Shown: positions 7,196-10,426 of the stretch, piece by piece | How positions within the stretch are numbered: the first letter of the stretch is position 1 | Layout: each line of letters begins with the position of its first letter | Assembly (NCBI GenBank): GCA_003024985.2 | Contig: PXIH01S0014202.1 | Length of the DNA stretch: 10,426 nucleotides | Reading direction: 5' to 3' (one strand) | Source: Euperipatoides rowelli | Taxonomy: Eukaryota; Onychophora; Udeonychophora; Euonychophora; Peripatopsidae | The notes under the pieces: generated by a model | Database searches by the model: none | What the model was told of the DNA's origin: nothing | What the model saw: the letters and a program-made list of their open reading frames with translations, nothing else | Position numbers and translations under genes: made by a program

Positions 7196-8486
7196 ATTCA
7201 TAATTAGGTAACATGTGCCATCGTCAAACAAGTGTNTCATCATTAACTTAAACTCATCTAATATTTAGAAGAGTGTTTCCATGCACACTTGATCGACATT
7301 CTACAAAAATTTAATTTAAGCTAAAATTACAAAAACAAAGATTGCTTTTTATATTTTGTGTGAATAAAATTGACTGTCTTTTAACAAATTTGTGTTTTCT
7401 GTGGGCATGTTAAGCGGTGGTATCATTGCTGAGTGAAATTCAATTTTCATTAGATGTTCAAGTTTGACAAATTGATCTGTCTTGAATTAATTAATTATCT
7501 CTTGTTGTTCCACACTTATATTAAAAATGATCTACATTTGTTCATTATAATGCTTTTTTTTTTTAATAATGATTATGCCATGAAGTTTTTGTTTTAATCT
7601 ATTGGCATAATAAAAATAAATATTAATAGGTCCAATATAGCCTGCTGTATATATTTAAATTACTTAGTTTATAATATATACAATCCTGAAATGTCAATCA
7701 AAAATGTTGATTATTTTATCCATTTCTTTTTTTTTAATTTTCTTTTCACACTATAGTTTCATAATTTAAAGACATTCTTTACATAAATATTTCCAGTATT
7801 CAAGCTTCACTGGTGTTTTAGTATGACTTTAATGATTCATTCTTTGTAATCCCACGTCAGTTTTGAACTATAAGCTTAACACAGCAACAGTTACAAATTA
7901 TAATTGCCTTAAAATATTTGCATGACTGATTCTGAATTACCTTACTATAAAGTTTGAATTTTTTTTTTCTGTGCTTGGCCTAAATTATTTAGAATTTAAT
8001 TATACAAATTTCATAGACATTGACTTATTTTCATTTGAAATTTTATGCCAGTCATTTGAATCATAATTTTCATCTTTAAATTTATGATGGTTATGTATTG
8101 TTCAAAGTGACACCTTGGTTTCATATCAAATAAAGGTATCAAATTTAATTGGATTGTAATTTGTCTTGAATGTCTTCGTGTGTTCAAATGTGAAAGTCTT
8201 ATGTGTTCAAATGTAAAAAATTTAATGGAGAATTTTTTTTTTTAATATAGGCCTAATTTTTTTTCTTTTTAAATATTTGAAGTATTTTTTTCCATTATCA
8301 TGTTTTTTTAATTAGGCTAAGCCAAAGTTGCAAAAAAAAAATCTACTCAAACATTGAATTCTGTCTACAGTATGATGTGTAGAATTATTTAAATTGAAAT
8401 GTATAAACCATTGAACAATCAAAAAAAAAATTGTCATCTTACATTGAGAAATTTAAAAAATGTCAACTCACATGGCGCACATACAC
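7196..8486. other. AT-rich intergenic stretch, no gene seen
   Basis: The stretch includes one undetermined base (N at 7236), many T and A homopolymers, and a two-copy repeat of TGTTCAAATGT with 23-bp period (8181 and 8204). No exon with consistent splice sites was found on either strand. Confidence 0.5.
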
Positions 8487-8508
8487 ATTCATTGACATAT
8501 CAATGAAT
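8487..8508. repeat. Compact 9-bp hairpin with 4-nt loop
   Basis: ATTCATTGA and TCAATGAAT are perfect complements around CATA, giving a 22-base stem-loop. ATTGA/TCAAT words resemble homeodomain-type cores, but no other context supports a regulatory role. Confidence 0.65.
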
Positions 8509-8732
8509 TCTTTCAACAACCTCCCTTCCCCTCGTTGACACACTGTAAATCACATTTAGCTAGGTTTTTTTTTTTTTCAACAAAGATGTGCCATAACATT
8601 TGTGCCCACCCAAACCATCTTTATATAACTTTAAAAAAAAATAGATATAGGATACAGAATCATTTATAATGGGCATAAATATCTAATTCACTAAACATTA
8701 ATAACAGGGAAAATTAAACATCAAGAATGCCA

Positions 8733-8780
8733 TCAAATGGCGCCCCACCAAATATTTGTGCCACTCCCTACAGTATTTCT
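8733..8780 (+). repeat. Dispersed repeat family B, copy 2
   Basis: This is the partner of 7153-7195. The following bases to about 8966 keep a CC/GCC-containing texture (GTTAGCACCC, TTTGCCCTCTTAAG) and include GAATTCTGATTCTA (8942-8955). That word also occurs near 80-93, just before family A copy 1, so families A and B may be parts of one element. The 79-codon frame here is an accident of that repeat. Confidence 0.6.
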
Positions 8781-9442
8781 CGGCCAAAGTTAGCACCCTT
8801 AAACTTTTTGATCACTCTGAAAGAAATTCAAGTTGTGCCATGCAACTTTGCCCTCTTAAGTTTTTTACTCCATCTAAGGTTCAGTAGACTATATCCATGT
8901 AACCTAAATAAATGTGCCGTTTTGAATAATAGTCTTTCTAAGAATTCTGATTCTAGACAAGTGTAGGGATAACGAAAATCCGTTTTATTTTTCCCCTAAT
9001 TCCATTTTCATGTTTTAAGAATTCCTTTTTTTTTTTGCCTTTTTTTTATGTGTGTAGCTTACCGTATTCTAGCTGCATTGAAAATTAAAAAAAAAAAACT
9101 CCACCTAATTCCTATTTGTATGTTTTAATTAGTTTTAATAGGTCAAACAAAATGTGAAAACTTATATTAAAAATAAATTGGTTCATTAGACAATATTGTG
9201 TATTCGTTTTTTTTTTTTCTAGTGTGGAATTTTTTTAGCCTATATAATATGGAAAATAATTTCATACTAAAATAACTCATTTTATTGCAGTATTTATTGA
9301 TAAAAATAGCTAAATATAACATTGTATTAAAAGAAGAAAAAAAAAAATGGGCCCAACTGCCTGGTCAGTTCTTTTAATAATTCCGTTTTGAAAATAATAA
9401 AATAAATATTGAATAAGGTTAAATTGATTCTTCTACCCTCTT
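8781..9442. other. AT-rich stretch, no gene seen
   Basis: The stretch continues the possible repeat remnant to about 8966. Beyond that it holds A/T homopolymers (for example near 9029, 9090 and 9208) and AT-rich sequence without coding signal. Confidence 0.45.
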
Positions 9443-9483
9443 TAGAAAATGGAATATTCTATTCTAGAATATTCCATTTTCTA
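9443..9483. repeat. Perfect 18-bp inverted repeat with heat-shock-element pattern
   Basis: TAGAAAATGGAATATTCT (9443-9460) and AGAATATTCCATTTTCTA (9466-9483) are perfect complements around ATTCT. Inside are five trinucleotides at exact 5-base spacing: GAA 9452, TTC 9457, TTC 9462, GAA 9467, TTC 9472. The last three form TTCnnGAAnnTTC, the full consensus bound by heat shock factor trimers. A further TTCTAGAA starts at 9479. The match is visible; HSF binding is inference, and in AT-rich DNA the hairpin could instead be an element terminus. Confidence 0.8.
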
Positions 9484-9496
9484 GAATCATTCCGAT

Positions 9497-9505
9497 TATA
9501 AATAG
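9497..9505 (+). promoter_or_regulatory. TATA box candidate TATAAATAG
   Basis: This is a full TATA consensus 22 bases downstream of the HSE-like block, an arrangement like insect hsp70 promoters. CAGCTG (E-box) follows at about 9510. No convincing first exon is seen downstream to the window end, so it may be an orphan or chance promoter. TATAAATA is common in such AT-rich sequence. Confidence 0.3.
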
Positions 9506-9791
9506 AAAACAGCTGATTAATTTTGAAGTGAGAAATGAAGTTAGATTTTTTTTTTTTTACAAAGTTTCTATTCATCGAAAACATTTATTTATAATTTATT
9601 TATAGGCAAATACTGTTCATGATTTATTTTATAAATTAATAAGAAAATAATTTTGATAACATTTTAAGTAATTTTAGTATTTTTTGTTTTAATTTGCATT
9701 TTCCGTGTGGCTACTATCAATTCCAAGATATTAGCCGTAATTCCACGAAAACGGGTTTTTGGTATCTCTTCAAGTGCGTCTGGACAGTTTT
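9506..9791. other. AT-rich stretch, no gene seen
   Basis: The stretch contains homopolymer T and direct TTTATTTATA-type repetition near 9587-9605. Nothing coding is evident. Confidence 0.4.
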
Positions 9792-9922
9792 GCAATCCAT
9801 TGTGGTAAATCTAAAGTTTACTAGCATGGCACAGAACAAGGGCGCCATCTCCCCCCCTCTGAACGAATGATAAGTGAACATACTCACTTAATTGTCATTT
9901 TACGCTAATACAGTATTAAACT
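9792..9922 (+). repeat. Dispersed repeat family A, copy 2
   Basis: This is the direct-orientation partner of 111-239. It shares the CATTGTGGTAAATCTAA block, CTAGCATGG, GAACAAGGGCGCC with a C-rich tract, AATGATAAG and CATTTTACG. Copy 1 is more GC-rich (GCGCATACGCCC) where this copy reads GAACATACTCAC, suggesting decay here. With copies about 9.7 kb apart the pair could be read as LTR-like, but the high divergence and lack of ends argue for independent insertions. Confidence 0.75.
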
Positions 9923-10329
9923 AGGCTACTTTTAAAAAAAATTTAAAACTTTGGACAATTTAATTATTAAAATAGATCACATAAAATGAAAAAAAAAATT
10001 ATTCATTAATTTCAAAACAAATTACTGAAATAATATTTGATTAAAAAAATGTTATTTAAAATTGAAATTAATAAATTTAGCTGCAAAGGGTCAGAGATTA
10101 CATTTCTCGTTTTAAAAATTCATTGTGTTCAAGATTATTTTGCCGATTATTTATTAGTAAACACAGTCTGTTCAAGCTTAGCTCCTTTTACTTGGAAATG
10201 TTAGCTATCAAATACTATAAATGATAACTATCATAAATAATAACTGATAAAATCATAAATAAATGGCACTGATGATTTTATAGACATTATCGTTAAGAGA
10301 ATAACTCCATATGAACTTAAAGCAGAGAT
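9923..10329. other. AT-rich stretch with small repeats
   Basis: No gene is seen. ATAAAATCAT (10247-10256) and ATGATTTTAT (10272-10281) form a 10-bp inverted repeat. CATAAATAA recurs at 10232 and 10254 in a short tandem. Confidence 0.5.
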
Positions 10330-10352
10330 CGCGTTAACGCGTCTAGACGCGT
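10330..10352. repeat. Two overlapping perfect palindromes, CpG-rich
   Basis: CGCGTTAACGCG (10330-10341) and ACGCGTCTAGACGCGT (10337-10352) are both exact palindromes sharing five bases. Five CpGs lie in 23 bases, in a window otherwise poor in CpG. The overlap allows alternative cruciforms. No function is recognised. Confidence 0.8.
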
Positions 10353-10426
10353 ATTTCACCCATTAAAAAATGAAAAAAACCCGCCGAAAAATGTTAGATG
10401 CGTATTCGCACGCATTAAAAAAAAAA
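10345..10426 (+). repeat. Two diverged tandem units at the window edge
   Basis: AGACGCGTATTTCACCCATT with an A-run (10345 on) resembles AGATGCGTATTCGCACGCAT, TAAAA (10396 on), with a period of about 51 bases. The second unit forms a small hairpin, ATGCGT (10398-10403) with ACGCAT (10410-10415). The array may continue past the window. Confidence 0.55.

Noticed and set aside
8727-8966. 79-codon plus-strand frame
   Set aside because: It covers dispersed-repeat family B. The related copy at 7153 is not open in the same way, and there is no domain.
111-9922. LTR retrotransposon bounded by the two family A copies
   Set aside because: The copies are too diverged, and there are no primer-binding site, polypurine tract, gag or pol sequences between them.
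1-10426. CRISPR array, tRNA, rRNA or bacterial operon
   Set aside because: No regularly spaced identical repeats, no cloverleaf with A/B boxes and no rRNA landmarks were seen. The repeats present are diverged and eukaryotic in style.

Overview
The window is AT-rich animal (metazoan) nuclear DNA, mostly non-coding. The grounds are a spliced gene fragment with GT-AG introns and an AATAAA signal, the decayed tail of a CR1/L2-type non-LTR retrotransposon, many A/T homopolymers, and no bacterial-style ORFs or ribosome binding sites. The palindromic word AGGCCTA occurs four times and its halves (TAGGCTA, TAGCCTA) more than ten times. I suspect a marine invertebrate or lower deuterostome, but the sequence alone does not settle the species.

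Layout. 1-527: a diverged dispersed repeat (its partner lies near the other end, at 9792) and a short unit with a CCATCTTGG motif. 528-2413: a very large imperfect inverted repeat with arms of about 845 and 786 bp around a 255 bp spacer. The innermost 37 bp are perfectly complementary. Each arm is built of diverged units of about 70-145 bp carrying CCAAGATGGC (YY1-like), ACTTCCGG (ETS-like), TGACATCA (CRE-like) and CCCATAATGCA. 2414-2510: one further, unpaired unit. 2699-3140: a 5'-truncated non-LTR retrotransposon ending in (TAAA)n. 4098-4848: two exons that splice in frame and encode the C-terminal 112 residues of a protein I do not recognise, followed by a 3'UTR with a poly(A) signal at 5094. 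5111-5350: a MITE-like element beginning where that transcript should end. 5351-10426: AT-rich intergenic DNA with small hairpins, two more dispersed-repeat copies (7153, 8733), a strong 18-bp hairpin containing a heat-shock-element pattern just before a TATA box (9443-9505), and a CpG-rich edge with two overlapping perfect palindromes (10330-10352).

Only one cellular gene is supported, and its 5' part was not found. The most distinctive object is the 1.9 kb inverted repeat. It looks like a fold-back element or inverted satellite block loaded with sequences resembling binding sites for widely expressed transcription factors. All similarities were judged by eye, and percentages are estimates.
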